26,944 bases of DNA from Euryarchaeota archaeon SCGC AAA252-I15 (GCA_000402775.1 AQSC01000045.1:1-26944), one strand, 5' to 3'; counted from the stretch's first letter, positions 6,857 to 14,783 are shown. Notes: a model not told the origin generated them from the sequence alone. Made by a program: numbers and translations.

Positions 6857-8556
6857 AAAAAATATTTTTAAGTATTTTATTGGTATATTGTATCTCATTT
6901 GATGTGCTTGCAGCCGTAGGCACTGCGCCCACCAACATGGTCGTCGACTTCGACGACACGGCGGTAACCTCCACACTCCATGCGGGGGAGGGTGGCATCC
7001 TCAACCTGGTGGTCGCAAACACCGGCGGCTATCGCGCCGAAAACGTGGGATTATACATTACAGGCCCCCAAACCCTTGAAGTGGAAAAACGCTTTACTAT
7101 AGGAACCGTAAACGCGGGCGCATCGAAAACACTCACCGTCCCGCTTAAGGTAGCGGCAAACGCGAAGGCAGGTTTTAAGACCATTCAGGTCGTAATCGAC
7201 TACGACGGCTACGACTCAGACGGAGACCGTCAAAACGACCGGCAGACGAAGTGGGAGATACCCATAACCATCCAGGGGAGCCCCAACTTTGAGGTCTCCC
7301 TCGACAAGACGACGTTTTACAAAGATACATTGGACAGGCTCACAATCACGGGATTCACACGAGACGCCGTTCAGGACGTGACTGCGACACTATCATCTAG
7401 CTGCGTAACATTTATAGGATCATCCCGAAAATACGTGGGCAACCTCGAGGCAGACAAGCAGTACAGCATAACATACGAAGTAAAACCCACAGCCTCTGGA
7501 GCCTGCCAGGCAACACTTACGATCGCCTATACCGACGCATCAGGTGCTGCTGTCGCAGACACCATGACTCTGGGACTCAACATTGAGGATGCTGGAGTGG
7601 ACTTCAAGGTGATGAACGTAAGCTACGGTTCAGCCGGTCCCGGAGAGACGGTGCGTGTTAACGTCGCGCTCAAAAACGTTGGGAAGGCGAAAGCCGAGGA
7701 CGCGACAGTAAGCCTCTCCCTCTCAAGCCCATTCGTACCAGTGGACACGACCGAGCGATACGTCGGCCCGGTCGGCGGCGGAGAAATCGTCGAGGCCTCG
7801 TTCGACGTGGCAGTCGGATGGGACGCGGAGATAAAGCCGTATTCGATACCCTTAAAGGTTACCTACAAGGTGGGCGGTACATCCTATAATATAACAAAGG
7901 ACATCGGTATTGACGTCACGGGAAAAGTCATTCTAGAAATCATAAACATCGACACTTCGCGCGGCCTTCAGATTGATGTCGCAAACATCGGAACCCGGAC
8001 CGCTGAGGGAGTAAAAGCGATACTGACTCCCGCAGACGGCGGAAACTTCACGCAAAGAAATATGACTCAGTCCCAGCAAGCCGGAAGTCCCACGGGAGCG
8101 CGCCCGCAGCAGGCTGCAAACCCGATGAGAATGCTTGCTGGCGGGGGGTCTGGCAGAGCCGGCGGACAGGCATCCTCTACTTCAGGCACAGGCGCTTCGG
8201 CAACAGCCGGGGTGAGCGGACAGCTTATTGAATACAAGTCCAACATCAAACCCACTGCACAGACGACTTTCACCTTCGACAGCGCCCCGCAGGGTGACGC
8301 TATCCTGACTCTCGAGTACACGGGACCGAACAACGAGCGTGTGACGCAGACCGAAAGGCTCACCGTAGGCTCAGCGAGTCGGACATCAATAGGAACGGGT
8401 GCTACAGGGTTCTCGAGTGCAAATAGCGGGACAAGCACGTCACAGTACGTCCTCTACGGTCTTGCCGCCCTGCTAATCTTATGGGTTGTCTACCGGAAGC
8501 GGAAGCGCCAGAAAATCGTACCCGACGCCTTCCGGAATAAAATCAAACGCAAGTAA
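6853..8556 (+). CDS. COG1361-like surface protein with C-terminal anchor
   Basis: A 567-residue exported protein. It has an N-terminal signal (cleavage near LAA, residue 20) and at least three beta-sandwich CARDB/S-layer-like domains (about 22-120, 130-245 and 248-355), recognised by repeated phrases such as LVVANTGGYRAENV and VALKNVGKAKAEDATVSL. A fourth, partial domain near 360-500 is interrupted by a Gln/Gly/Ser-rich insertion. A single C-terminal membrane helix (about 530-547) is followed by a basic cytoplasmic tail. COG1361-type proteins often sit beside MacB/LolCD-type ABC transporters in archaea, as here (12-nt gap to the permease). It may present or capture substrate outside the membrane; the substrate is unknown. 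Confidence 0.75.
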   Translation: MKKIFLSILLVYCISFDVLAAVGTAPTNMVVDFDDTAVTSTLHAGEGGILNLVVANTGGYRAENVGLYITGPQTLEVEKRFTIGTVNAGASKTLTVPLKVAANAKAGFKTIQVVIDYDGYDSDGDRQNDRQTKWEIPITIQGSPNFEVSLDKTTFYKDTLDRLTITGFTRDAVQDVTATLSSSCVTFIGSSRKYVGNLEADKQYSITYEVKPTASGACQATLTIAYTDASGAAVADTMTLGLNIEDAGVDFKVMNVSYGSAGPGETVRVNVALKNVGKAKAEDATVSLSLSSPFVPVDTTERYVGPVGGGEIVEASFDVAVGWDAEIKPYSIPLKVTYKVGGTSYNITKDIGIDVTGKVILEIINIDTSRGLQIDVANIGTRTAEGVKAILTPADGGNFTQRNMTQSQQAGSPTGARPQQAANPMRMLAGGGSGRAGGQASSTSGTGASATAGVSGQLIEYKSNIKPTAQTTFTFDSAPQGDAILTLEYTGPNNERVTQTERLTVGSASRTSIGTGATGFSSANSGTSTSQYVLYGLAALLILWVVYRKRKRQKIVPDAFRNKIKRK

Positions 8557-8568
8557 ACAACAGCCAAC

Positions 8569-9756
8569 ATGCTCGACATCGCGCTTAAAAACGTGTTCCG
8601 GCAGAAGGTTCGCAGCCTGCTTACCGCCCTTGGGATAGCCATGGGAATTGGCTTAATCCTCACCCTTGGGGCTATAGGCGAGGGTTTGAACCGGCAGATA
8701 CAACAGTCTTTCGGGGATATGGCTGCGGTCGTCGACGTGAGATATAGGGGTACTGACGAGGGTATAACCGAGGACATGATAGCGGACATCCGGGATATCG
8801 AGGGTGTGAAGAGTGTCGCAGCAATCGGTGAGTACCGGATAACCCGGGGGGGGAGGGACTTCGGTTTCGGGGGGCATATGAGCTTTGCGATGGGCGGCGG
8901 CTCATCAAACCTCATGTTCACCGCCCTTAATCCAGAAGACCAGGATTATCTCATCGGCGAAAATATCGCGGCCGAGGAGGGACGCAAGCTTGACACTTCA
9001 GACGACGGCCAGTACGTGGTACTGCTTGGGGCGACGACCGCTGAAAACCAGTACCTTAACGTCGGGGACGAAATAGAGTATCAGCGCAGGGTAGAAAACG
9101 ACGACGGGGAATACGAGACTGAAAGCTTCTACTTCGAGGTCGTCGGAATACTCGAGTTCGCAGGCGAATCAGACGTCGACGAAGCAGCGTTCGTATCGCT
9201 TTTGACTATGCAGGAGCTTGAGGATGACGAAGAGATAACTCAACTAAAGGTTAGGCTAGAGAACATCGAGAATGTGGAGAACATCACTAGTGACATAAAC
9301 GCGCTAAACGACGAGATATTCGCGATGTCCCCTCTTGAGATGGTGCGCCGGCTCGAAGACACCCTCGGGACGATAACCATGGCAGTCTATGGGATAGGGT
9401 TAGTCTCAATAATCGTCGGCGGTATCGGAGTTATGAATACCATGATCATGAGCGTTATGGAGCGTCGGCGTGAGATAGGGGTTATGAAGGCGATTGGCGC
9501 GACTACGGGAAATATTTTAACCCAGGTACTTCAGGAGTCTGCTGTATTGAGTTTTTTCGGGGGATTTATAGGCTTGCTACTTGGTTACGGGTCGATGACG
9601 CTTGTTAACACTTACACCACTTTCGTAACGGTTTTAACTCCGGAACTGATTGGAATCGGATTTGGTTTCTCGCTTGTTCTTGGAATGGGTGCTGGGCTCT
9701 ACCCTGCTTGGGCGGCTTCACAGCTTGACCCCATCGAGGTGTTGCGCTATGAGTAA
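8569..9756 (+). CDS. MacB/FtsX-family ABC transporter permease
   Basis: A 395-residue membrane protein with the MacB architecture. It has one N-terminal transmembrane helix (about 17-38), a large extracytoplasmic MacB-type domain (about 40-270) and three C-terminal helices. The intracellular loop between the first two C-terminal helices carries the typical MERRREIGVMKAIGATTGNI coupling sequence. The C-terminal motif SQLDPIEVLRYE is also characteristic. Such permeases work as mechanotransmission exporters or lipoprotein handlers with a separate ATPase, encoded here by the next, overlapping gene. ATG 8569 is the first codon in frame after the surface protein. The substrate is not evident; peptides, lipoproteins or antimicrobials are known for the family. 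Confidence 0.9.
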   Translation: MLDIALKNVFRQKVRSLLTALGIAMGIGLILTLGAIGEGLNRQIQQSFGDMAAVVDVRYRGTDEGITEDMIADIRDIEGVKSVAAIGEYRITRGGRDFGFGGHMSFAMGGGSSNLMFTALNPEDQDYLIGENIAAEEGRKLDTSDDGQYVVLLGATTAENQYLNVGDEIEYQRRVENDDGEYETESFYFEVVGILEFAGESDVDEAAFVSLLTMQELEDDEEITQLKVRLENIENVENITSDINALNDEIFAMSPLEMVRRLEDTLGTITMAVYGIGLVSIIVGGIGVMNTMIMSVMERRREIGVMKAIGATTGNILTQVLQESAVLSFFGGFIGLLLGYGSMTLVNTYTTFVTVLTPELIGIGFGFSLVLGMGAGLYPAWAASQLDPIEVLRYE

Positions 9757-10450
9757 CGGGGAAATAGTCTGCGAGGACCTGTTCAAGACTTACAACATCG
9801 GAAAACCCAACGAGTGCAGGGCAGTAAACGGTATTAACTTGACGATTTCGGCAGGGAAGATCGTAAGCATTATCGGGCCTTCAGGAAGTGGGAAATCCAC
9901 GCTCCTAAATCTTATCAGCTGCCTTGACACACCCACTAGCGGGGAAGTATACATTGAGGGTGTTGGAATAACCCCTTTAAACCAATTCGAGAAGGCGCGG
10001 CTTCGGAGAGAGAAACTGGGTTTCGTTTTTCAGCAATTCAATTTGATCCCGACCATGAGTGCGGCTGAAAACGTTGAGCTTCCAATGCGTTTTATGGGAG
10101 CCTCGAAAAGTGAACGTAAAAAGAGGGTAAGGGAGTTGTTGGGGCTTGTAGACCTTGAAGACAAGGCGGGCAACAGGCCCTCACAATTATCCGGCGGGCA
10201 GCAGCAGCGTGTCGCTGTGGCAAGAAGCCTGGTAAATAATCCCCAGATAATTCTAGCAGACGAGCCCACCGGCAACCTCGACACTAAGACCGGTCAAAAC
10301 ATCTTGGATTTGCTGCTCAAACTGAACAGAGAGCAGAACAAGACTCTTGTGATGGTGACCCACGACCAGAGGATTGCGAAGATGGCGACTCGCACCATCA
10401 ACATCATCGACGGAAAAATTTCCAATAAAATTTCACAGAAAAGTGAGTAG
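9749..10450 (+). CDS. MacB/LolD-type ABC transporter ATPase
   Basis: A 233-residue ATP-binding subunit starting at ATG 9749, which overlaps the permease stop region by 8 nt and implies coupled translation. Motifs are Walker A GPSGSGKST (43-51), Q-loop Gln95, signature LSGGQ (147-151), Walker B IILADEPTGNLD (167-178, catalytic Glu172) and switch His205. The EPTGNLDT sequence is typical of the LolD/MacB/FtsE branch. It should dimerise and drive the permease encoded just upstream. The 3' end overlaps the convergent membrane-protein gene by 18 bp. Confidence 0.95.
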   Translation: MSNGEIVCEDLFKTYNIGKPNECRAVNGINLTISAGKIVSIIGPSGSGKSTLLNLISCLDTPTSGEVYIEGVGITPLNQFEKARLRREKLGFVFQQFNLIPTMSAAENVELPMRFMGASKSERKKRVRELLGLVDLEDKAGNRPSQLSGGQQQRVAVARSLVNNPQIILADEPTGNLDTKTGQNILDLLLKLNREQNKTLVMVTHDQRIAKMATRTINIIDGKISNKISQKSE

Positions 10451-10840
10451 TGCGAATACTGTGACTCCCAGAAGGAGCAATCCAATCAGAAGTAGCATTG
10501 ATATCCTGTGAATCTTCTTCTCCTTTTCCGTGAGGGGGCGCAACTCTTTCTCGTGTTTTTTCTCAAGGTGCGCCCCTATTGCAATGCCTATTGCCAATCC
10601 AAAGCCTGGGCCTAAGGTTACTGCGAAAGCGATGTTTCCAAGCGCAATCCCCAGGGGAAGCGTTACTGCGAACCCTAAAGGTAGGCCCAACGCCATTCCC
10701 ATTCCAACAAAATGGCCTTTAGGGTGTTTGCCGGTTTTTCTGAACTCTTGCCTTTGAACCTTAAGGGTGGAAAAAGCAATTACAACTCCGGCGATAGCTA
10801 GGACAAATACTGTAAATCCAATCCAAGGAATCAATGCCAT
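10433..10840 (-). CDS. small polytopic membrane protein, unknown function
   Basis: A 135-residue protein with about four hydrophobic segments (roughly 5-25, 46-65, 67-88 and 112-132). The middle pair is very rich in Gly and Ala (for example GMGMALGLPLGFAVTLPLG), suggesting tight helix packing. A charged cytoplasmic stretch (EKKHEKELRPLTEKEKK) precedes the last helix. The gene converges on the ABC ATPase gene with an 18-bp overlap of coding ends, so the two cannot share a transcript. I do not recognise the family. Confidence 0.6.
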   Translation of the reverse strand: MALIPWIGFTVFVLAIAGVVIAFSTLKVQRQEFRKTGKHPKGHFVGMGMALGLPLGFAVTLPLGIALGNIAFAVTLGPGFGLAIGIAIGAHLEKKHEKELRPLTEKEKKIHRISMLLLIGLLLLGVTVFALLTFL

Positions 10841-10916
10841 AGAAAAAAATTAGTTTGACATAAAATAAATAGAAAAAGAGGGTTTGATTAATACCGTTTA
10901 AATGTAATTGTCTTGA

Positions 10917-11699
10917 ATGCTTGAATCCACGTTCCAACACGTTCAGGGGGTTGGCGCAGTCACGGAGAGAATGCTTTGGAAGCAGGGCTGCCTTACCTGG
11001 GAAGACTTTCTCACCGGAAGATATGAGTGTTCACTGAAAAGCAGGAAGGTCTTGAAGGCGGGGATCTTGGAGAGCAAAAGCCGCCTTGAGGTATTCGATC
11101 ACACATACTTTCGGGAGGCTCTTTTCGGAAGCCTGGTTTGGCGGGCTTATGGAAAATTTCGGGATCACGCCTGCTTCTTGGATATTGAGACTACAGGACT
11201 TTCCCCAAGGGAGCACATCGTAACGACAGTGTGCGTTCACAGTCCCAACGGAACACGAGATTACGTGGAAGGTAAAAACCTAGATGAATTGAAAGAGGAC
11301 TTAGATAACTTCAAGTACATCATCACATTCAACGGCGCCCGATTCGACCTACCCTTCCTTTCAAAAAAACAGGGAATAAAATTTCATCAAATCCACTTAG
11401 ACTTAATGTACCCGTTATACAAGCTGGGTTTTAACGGCGGACTCAAATCCATTGAGAAACAAGTAGGCTTAGACCGGGACACTAGCGGAGTAACAGGCTT
11501 TGACGCGGTTCGTCTTTGGAAGGCTTATAAGAAAAACAAGACCGTCGAAGTCGCAGGGAGAAAAGTCGCAGGAGAAAAAGCACTCAAACTGTTAAGAGAA
11601 TACAACCGGGACGACACAGTAAACTTGGAACAACTGGCAAAGCTCACCATTAGAAAACTAACTGAGATAGAAAAGACTCAGATGACTGGGGAAAAATAA
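10917..11699 (+). CDS. RNase H-fold DEDD exonuclease (YprB-like)
   Basis: A 260-residue protein of the ribonuclease-H-like exonuclease group (COG3359, YprB type). The N-terminus (FQHVQGVGAVTERMLWKQG) resembles a helix-hairpin-helix nucleic-acid-binding segment. The nuclease domain shows Exo I FLDIETTGL (Asp89, Glu91), Exo II ITFNGARFDLPFL (Asp144), a further Asp162 (LDLMYP) and Exo III-like EYNRDDTVNL (Asp232/Asp233). These are the metal-binding acidic residues expected for 3'-5' exonucleases. The substrate is unknown. A TTTAAATG box 20-25 nt before the ATG suggests a leaderless or nearly leaderless transcript. Confidence 0.8.
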   Translation: MLESTFQHVQGVGAVTERMLWKQGCLTWEDFLTGRYECSLKSRKVLKAGILESKSRLEVFDHTYFREALFGSLVWRAYGKFRDHACFLDIETTGLSPREHIVTTVCVHSPNGTRDYVEGKNLDELKEDLDNFKYIITFNGARFDLPFLSKKQGIKFHQIHLDLMYPLYKLGFNGGLKSIEKQVGLDRDTSGVTGFDAVRLWKAYKKNKTVEVAGRKVAGEKALKLLREYNRDDTVNLEQLAKLTIRKLTEIEKTQMTGEK

Positions 11700-11873
11700 G
11701 GGCTTAAAGGGGGGCACTGACTTTGAGTTAGGAACGTCTAAAACGTAAGTAAAAAGTTAGGAGATTGAAGACTCGCTCTTTTATACAAATATTAGATTCG
11801 GCGAAGGCGATAAAAAGTAATCTTTATACAATTAACATGATTTTTAATGAAATAGTCCGTGATATTAAGTACA

Positions 11874-12326
11874 ATGGCCGAAAGGAGTATTGGTAAACCA
11901 CCAGGGGAGAAACGACCGAATTATTTCAATGATGATTTAGCCGGCCTTACCGAAAGATTTCCAGTAGCCGAGGTTTTAGGTAAAGGCCTGGAATCTTGGA
12001 AGGCTGGAAATTATACTGGACGAGACTGCATGAGGGTGTTCAATAGCTCACCCGCAAATAACGCTGAATTAGAAGCCTTTTTAGGTCAGGTAGTCCATAA
12101 GGCAGCACAAGAAGGAAAATGGGTTGGCATCGACACGGGCTGGACCCCGGAGCAAACAGACGATTTTTTACAGTCAAGGGGAGGTGCGAAACCACTGACT
12201 GGCTATGGACATGGACTGGATAGAGCCTTGGACAAGGAATTCATTGCACTGACGCAAGAAGAAGACAAAACCTTCTTTACACCCACGGAAGGAACTGTAG
12301 TGTTCTTAAAAGAAAGGCTTAGCTGA
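11874..12326 (+). CDS. hypothetical soluble protein
   Basis: A 150-residue protein if it begins at ATG 11874; an in-frame GTG at 11859 would add five residues. There is no signal peptide or membrane segment. Visible features are an N-terminal basic Pro/Gly segment, a helical middle (ELEAFLGQVVHKAAQEGKWVGI) and a Gly-rich turn (GYGHGLDRALDKEF). No metal-binding or catalytic motif is obvious. TTTATACA at about 11823-11830 could be its TATA box. It stands alone between the nuclease gene and tRNA-Gln on the other strand. Compositionally it looks like a real gene, but I do not recognise it. Confidence 0.5.
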   Translation: MAERSIGKPPGEKRPNYFNDDLAGLTERFPVAEVLGKGLESWKAGNYTGRDCMRVFNSSPANNAELEAFLGQVVHKAAQEGKWVGIDTGWTPEQTDDFLQSRGGAKPLTGYGHGLDRALDKEFIALTQEEDKTFFTPTEGTVVFLKERLS

Positions 12327-12360
12327 TTCATCCAAAAAAAAAGGGCTCGAACTTTCGAAT

Positions 12361-12522
12361 TAGCCCCGGGAGGATTCGAACCTCCGTCGCTCGGTTTCTT
12401 TCGCGCTTAACATGCGCGACCCCCTAAAGTGTTTTTCTTTGGGGGTGAAGCACCTTTCTTTTTTTGAAAAAGAGAGGGGCTCCTCCAAAGCCGGGCAGGA
12501 TTGGCCACTACCCTACGGGGCT
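12361..12522 (-). tRNA. tRNA-Gln(TTG) with an 89-nt intron
   Basis: On the minus strand the acceptor strand AGCCCCG (12516-12522) pairs with CGGGGCT and discriminator A (12361-12368). The D arm (GGGT/ATCC) and T arm (GGAGG TTCGAAT CCTCC) are clear. The anticodon loop CTTTGG|A reads TTG. The intron (12396-12484) lies after position 37, the canonical archaeal site, and exons of 38 and 35 nt give a normal 73-nt tRNA. The A1-U72 pair agrees with archaeal tRNA-Gln. Two oddities: the anticodon stem CCCGG/CCGAG has one C-A mismatch, and the splice motif has 3-nt bulges around CTTT/AAAG but a poor inner helix. The intron holds several hairpins. No CCA is encoded. Confidence 0.8.
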
Positions 12523-12530
12523 GTTTTTTG
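12504..12530. repeat. 27-nt direct repeat, copy A (tRNA-Gln 5' end plus upstream T-run)
   Basis: Exactly identical to 12609-12635. It covers the first 19 nt of tRNA-Gln (minus strand) and 8 nt of flanking ctgttttttg sequence before it. The sequences diverge immediately outside the repeat. Confidence 0.9.
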
Positions 12531-12540
12531 TTGTTTATTT

Positions 12541-12635
12541 TTTTCCATTAAGGTGTATTAACCGGTTAGGTTAATACGCCCCGCTTGTGCACGGGGCGTG
12601 ACCGTGCAGCCACTACCCTACGGGGCTGTTTTTTG
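12541..12635 (-). other. duplicated tRNA-Gln 5' end followed by stacked hairpins
   Basis: On the minus strand a second exact copy of the tRNA-Gln 5' end (27 nt including its upstream T-run, 12609-12635) is followed not by a D arm but by new sequence with strong hairpins. TGCACGG...CCGTGCA (7 bp) and ACGCCCCG...CGGGGCGT (8 bp) share bases and exclude each other. GTATTAACC...GGTTAATAC (9 bp, 5-nt loop) comes next. The CGGGGC arm could also pair with the tRNA-derived GCCCCG. It may be a pseudo-tRNA, an attachment-site scar or a small RNA. It lies in the ~400-nt gene-poor stretch before the antiporter. Confidence 0.5.
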
Positions 12636-12748
12636 GTTTTTGTAATTTTTTTGTTTGTTTTGCGCGGCTATTATATGGGGGTTTTGTTTATTTAAGCTTT
12701 TTTATTTGAGTCTTCATATTATCAAATCCTTTGCGAGGTGTATGTGTT

Positions 12749-13942
12749 GTGGAAGCTTCAAGTGTTGCTAGTGTTGAATTTCAGATGAGTTTGCTTTTGT
12801 TTGTTTCCTTGCTGGGTTATTTGTTGGCTTCTCGGATTAATCAGTCTGTGGTTATTGGGGAGATTTTGGTTGGTCTTTTGATTGGTCCTTCGCTTTTGGG
12901 TCTTATCACGTATACTGATTTTGTCGAAGCGCTCGCGCATTTGGGTGCGGTGATTTTGTTGTTTGTTGTGGGCTTGGAGTTTGAACCTGAAGGGTTGTTT
13001 AAGCCCAAATATGCGGTTATTGCTTTGGCTGGTGTGATTGTTCCGTGGATTGGAGGGTACTGGCTTGCCGACTTCTTTGATTTTCCGTTTAATGAAGCGG
13101 TCTTTATCGGGACGGCTATGACTGCGACCAGCATTGCGATTACTGCGAACGTCTTGAAAGAGTTGGGCAAGCTCGATACTTTTGCCGCGCAGGCGGTTAT
13201 TGGAGCGGCAGTAATAGACGATATTTTAGGGCTTCTAGCACTCGCTATTTCTAACCAGCTTGTTCACGGGGACTTGCACGTTACGGTGGTCTTGTGGACT
13301 CTCGTCAAGGCCTTGATTTTCCTGGTTGCTGGAATCTGGCTTGGGAGGACTGTTTTTTGGAAGATGCTTTTGAGGATGGATACACACCCTTTAAGCAGGC
13401 GTTACCCCGAGTTCCTGTTTATTATGGCGATGACTTTCGCATTCTTATATAGCATGGTCGCAGAATACATTGGTTTGTCAGCGATTGTGGGTGCTTTCAT
13501 CGCAGGATCCGCGTTAAAGCGTGAGAGGCTGATCCACGCTAAAGACTTCATTGAGGGGGCTGACTACTTGCACATCATTTTCGCGTCCATATTCTTCGTC
13601 TCCCTAGGGATACTCGTCGACGTGCACATCATAACTTCCGAGATAATCGTATTTACAATCCTTTTAACCATCGTCGCCGTCATAACCAAGGTCGTTGGAT
13701 GCTACGTCGCCTGCATCGGCCAGAAGATCAAGCACCACGATTCTCTCATCATCTCCTTCGGCATGAGCCCCCGCGGCGAAGTCGCCATGATAGTCGGATT
13801 AATAGGGCTGACCGCAGGCATAATCGGCCAAGAAATATACATCGCAATAATATTCATGAGCCTGCTCACCACAATAATAACGCCTATAGTACTCACGAAC
13901 TGGCTGTTTAAAGACGACAAAGAAAAATTATCTAAGTGGTGA
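12749..13942 (+). CDS. CPA2-type cation/proton antiporter
   Basis: A 397-residue membrane protein of the monovalent cation:proton antiporter-2 family (KefB/NapA-like). The GTG at 12749 is chosen because CGAGGTG lies 8 nt upstream. About 12-13 hydrophobic helices are visible. Helix 5 region motifs include MTATSIAITANVLKELG, followed by the ion-binding double aspartate in GAAVIDDILGLLALAI, typical of electrogenic Na+/H+ exchangers. Later FGMSPRGEVAMIVG is the conserved block of this family. There is no C-terminal TrkA-N domain, so regulation by nucleotide is unlikely. It probably expels Na+ or K+ in exchange for protons. Codon choice changes within the gene: T/G-rich first two-thirds, A/C-rich end. 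Confidence 0.9.
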   Translation: MEASSVASVEFQMSLLLFVSLLGYLLASRINQSVVIGEILVGLLIGPSLLGLITYTDFVEALAHLGAVILLFVVGLEFEPEGLFKPKYAVIALAGVIVPWIGGYWLADFFDFPFNEAVFIGTAMTATSIAITANVLKELGKLDTFAAQAVIGAAVIDDILGLLALAISNQLVHGDLHVTVVLWTLVKALIFLVAGIWLGRTVFWKMLLRMDTHPLSRRYPEFLFIMAMTFAFLYSMVAEYIGLSAIVGAFIAGSALKRERLIHAKDFIEGADYLHIIFASIFFVSLGILVDVHIITSEIIVFTILLTIVAVITKVVGCYVACIGQKIKHHDSLIISFGMSPRGEVAMIVGLIGLTAGIIGQEIYIAIIFMSLLTTIITPIVLTNWLFKDDKEKLSKW

Positions 13943-14179
13943 AGTTTTCAACCTCACAAGAATCATCGTACCGTCGTCTAGCATCGGTATGTCGTGTGTA
14001 GCGTCGCATTTCGGTGCTTCCCTTGCGAAGCGGGATGCTATTTCTGAAAGATTTGGTTTACTGTCCTTTGCTTCCTCGATTAAACGGATTGCGAACTGAG
14101 GGTAATGGAGGGCTGAGAGAATCGCACTCTCATGAAATTTAGGTTGCCGAGGTAATCGACCAACGGATTCCCTTAATTC
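13928..14179 (-). pseudogene. C-terminal remnant of an unidentified gene
   Basis: An 83-codon open frame with no start, running on the minus strand into the antiporter 3' end (3-base stop inside that gene). The translation includes FAIRLIEEAKDSKPNLSEIA and ends MLDDGTMILVRLKTSPLR. Its amphipathic character and normal codon use suggest former coding sequence. It overlaps the transposase relic in another frame by about 40 nt, so it was probably cut by that insertion or by a later deletion. The family is not recognised. Confidence 0.4.
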
Positions 14180-14408
14180 CTAAAGCATTTTTTACTTCGT
14201 TTGAAACCTCAAGCCAGGACACGAAATCACGGTAAGTCTTACGTTCCCTGAAACGCAAAACCAGCAGGATTACATGCTGGTGTAAGGTGTAGTCTTTCCG
14301 GTTGAAACGGCTTCCATACAACGGCACAATACCCTTCAAAACCACCCCCAGTTCCTTGACCAGCCTTAAATACTGGTTCTCAAAATTAACTGAGGGCATT
14401 CTAACCAC
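14139..14408 (-). pseudogene. truncated transposase N-terminus (DDE type, IS4/IS5-like)
   Basis: Up to 89 residues, from GTG 14408 or ATG 14399. The stretch PLYGSRFNRKDYTLHQHVILLVLRF followed by KTYRDFVSWLEV and a Glu-rich KNALGI segment matches, from memory, the N-terminal part of archaeal DDE transposases of the IS4/IS5 group. The catalytic domain is missing; the frame ends after RWSITSAT. It is a dead fragment, and no terminal inverted repeats were found. Its presence with the neighbouring remnant marks 13930-14410 as a decay zone. Confidence 0.6.
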
Positions 14409-14625
14409 TAATCTATGGGGGATAATCCCGTAGATACGCCCTCAACCAACGAGGAATTCTACAAAACCACATAATTGAGAAAATATGCAAGAAATGTCAA
14501 GTTGAAAAAGCAATAATCGCAATGTAGCGTCGAAGACGCCACCGAATTCAGAAACACGAACAAAGTGGCTAAGCGATCGCTAGGGAGCGCACGCCACTTC
14601 CTGGCGTAAACGGACAGTGTCGGTT
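14409..14625. other. gene-poor stretch with short hairpins
   Basis: No convincing gene. The open frame here on the minus strand runs into tRNA-Gly and is rejected. Visible structure is the hairpin GCGTC-GAA-GACGC (about 14526-14538), and the arms GTGGC (about 14564) and GCCAC (about 14592) enclosing the palindrome AGCGATCGCT. A possible degraded zinc-knuckle-like phrase (CKKCQ) around 14490 on the plus strand may be another transposon relic. Confidence 0.3.
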
Positions 14626-14698
14626 TGCGTCCGTCGGGATTCGAACCCGAGCAATCAGCTTGGAAGGCTGAGGTCATACCAGGCTAGACTACGGACGC
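14626..14698 (-). tRNA. tRNA-Gly(TCC)
   Basis: A complete 73-nt cloverleaf on the minus strand. Acceptor GCGTCCG/CGGACGC has discriminator A; the anticodon stem TCAGC/GCTGA encloses loop CTTCCAA with anticodon TCC, and the T arm is CGGG(T)TCGAAT(C)CCCG. No intron, no encoded CCA. Its 5' end faces the tpiA promoter region, so it is transcribed divergently from tpiA. Confidence 0.93.
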
Positions 14699-14783
14699 TT
14701 GAACTTGTTTTTTCTTTCTTTTTCGTGAACGTTTTTCTTTCAGTTGAGAAAAAGGTTCTTGGAGTACTTATTTTAAGCTTTGG

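Noticed and set aside
8067..8921. Minus-strand frames opposite the surface protein and ABC permease
   Set aside because: Low-complexity antisense translations of clearly functional genes, without homology or ribosome-binding sites.
12401..12419. tRNA-Asn-like anticodon arm (loop ATGTTAA) as a separate tRNA
   Set aside because: No D arm, T arm or acceptor fits around it; it is better explained as a hairpin inside the tRNA-Gln intron.
12541..12635. A functional split tRNA 5' half as in Nanoarchaeum
   Set aside because: Only 19 tRNA nucleotides are present, stopping within the D loop, and no matching 3' half is seen; kept only as an open possibility in the findings.
14459..14677. 72-codon minus-strand frame
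   Set aside because: It starts inside tRNA-Gly and its translation is not protein-like.
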